Assembly: GCF_900104455.1 (NCBI RefSeq)
Contig: NZ_FNHB01000011.1
Span: forward strand, 60,338 to 124,337
DNA: 64,000 nucleotides
Reading direction: 5' to 3'
DNA from: Dendrosporobacter quercicolus
Lineage (GTDB): Bacteria > Bacillota > Negativicutes > DSM-1736 > Dendrosporobacteraceae
Below are positions 63,893-64,000 of this stretch, piece by piece (the stretch's first letter is position 1; the number at the start of each line of letters is the position of its first letter). The notes under the pieces were generated by a model. It worked only from the letters and a program-made list of their open reading frames with translations, had not been told where the DNA came from and ran no database searches. Position numbers and translations under genes: made by a program.

Positions 63893-64000
63893 CTATTCCT
63901 CATCCTCTGCTTTAACCGGAAAAGCCGCATGTAAAGCCTTGGTAGCCAGAATAAATACCCCGATTACAAAAAACATCGTCGGCAAGGCCACTGTTCCTAA
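63893..64000 (-). CDS. C-terminal end of a membrane protein (runs off window)
   Basis: 35 residues before a TAG at 63893: a hydrophobic helix LPTMFFVIGVFILATKAL followed by an acidic tail KAEDEE. It is the last helix of an inner-membrane protein, perhaps a transporter; the family cannot be told. Probably co-transcribed with the bPH protein. Confidence 0.6.
   Translation of the reverse strand, partial: LGTVALPTMFFVIGVFILATKALHAAFPVKAEDEE

Overview
The window looks like a chromosome segment from a diderm, probably spore-forming Firmicute of the Negativicutes (Sporomusaceae-like). Evidence for an outer membrane is a TonB-dependent receptor with a C-terminal Phe and a PagL-type lipid A deacylase. 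Evidence for a Firmicute background is strong AGGAGG ribosome sites with frequent TTG/GTG starts, a lysine (L-box) riboswitch, a fused double dynamin of the DynA type, a CDP-glycerol/ribitol-type polymer cassette and a C_GCAxxG_C_C protein. No phage, plasmid, rRNA, tRNA or CRISPR locus was seen. The species assignment is inference.

Layout. 1-3.2 kb: PepSY-TM protein (partial) and TonB receptor, with a Fur-box match upstream shared with a divergent LysR gene. 4.2-7 kb: P2-type cation ATPase. 7-11.3 kb: SelO, a SnoaL-like protein, a secreted protein, TetR, and a C_GCAxxG redox protein. 11.4-12.1 kb: two facing gene wrecks (sulfite reductase, ArsR). 12.3-17.8 kb: the most unusual locus, a FeeM/LuxI-like acyltransferase fused to a cyclic-nucleotide-binding-like domain, bracketed by two near-identical 7TM-PAS histidine kinases, followed by a decayed third kinase. 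17.9-23 kb: DynA-like dynamin and an acyltransferase-3 membrane enzyme. 23.2-25.4 kb: OmpR/VanS-type two-component pair with repeats in its promoter. 25.65-26.0 kb: a free-standing non-coding RNA gene with its own promoter, long closing stem and terminator. 26-31 kb: membrane proteins, PagL, a papain-like protease and several gene remnants.

31.2-35 kb: a purine/Mo-related group (YheO-type regulator, guanine deaminase, RidA, MobA-like nucleotidyltransferase). 35.4-44.6 kb: aminotransferase, nitroreductase/HxlR divergon, assimilatory-type sulfite/nitrite reductase, alpha/beta hydrolase, GNAT, a MITE-like element abutting a flavin reductase gene, a lysine permease under an L-box, and a pyrimidine-dimer-glycosylase-like protein. 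44.8-53.5 kb: a GAF-GAF-PAS-PAS kinase with a Cys-rich GAF, an operon of a LysR regulator with two MetE-core methyltransferases, a ferritin-like protein, and an aldo/keto reductase with Fe-S clusters plus HxlR. 53.7-64 kb: AAA ATPase, polymer transferase with a fused CDP-ribitol synthase, a truncated FapA/DUF342 protein, FAH-family hydrolase, XRE regulator with striking palindromes, HD-GYP protein, LysR and two envelope proteins.

Two themes recur. Sensor kinases are abundant: four intact genes and two wrecks. Gene decay next to an intact or related copy is frequent (kinases, YheO regulator, papain-like protease), suggesting repeated duplication and loss.
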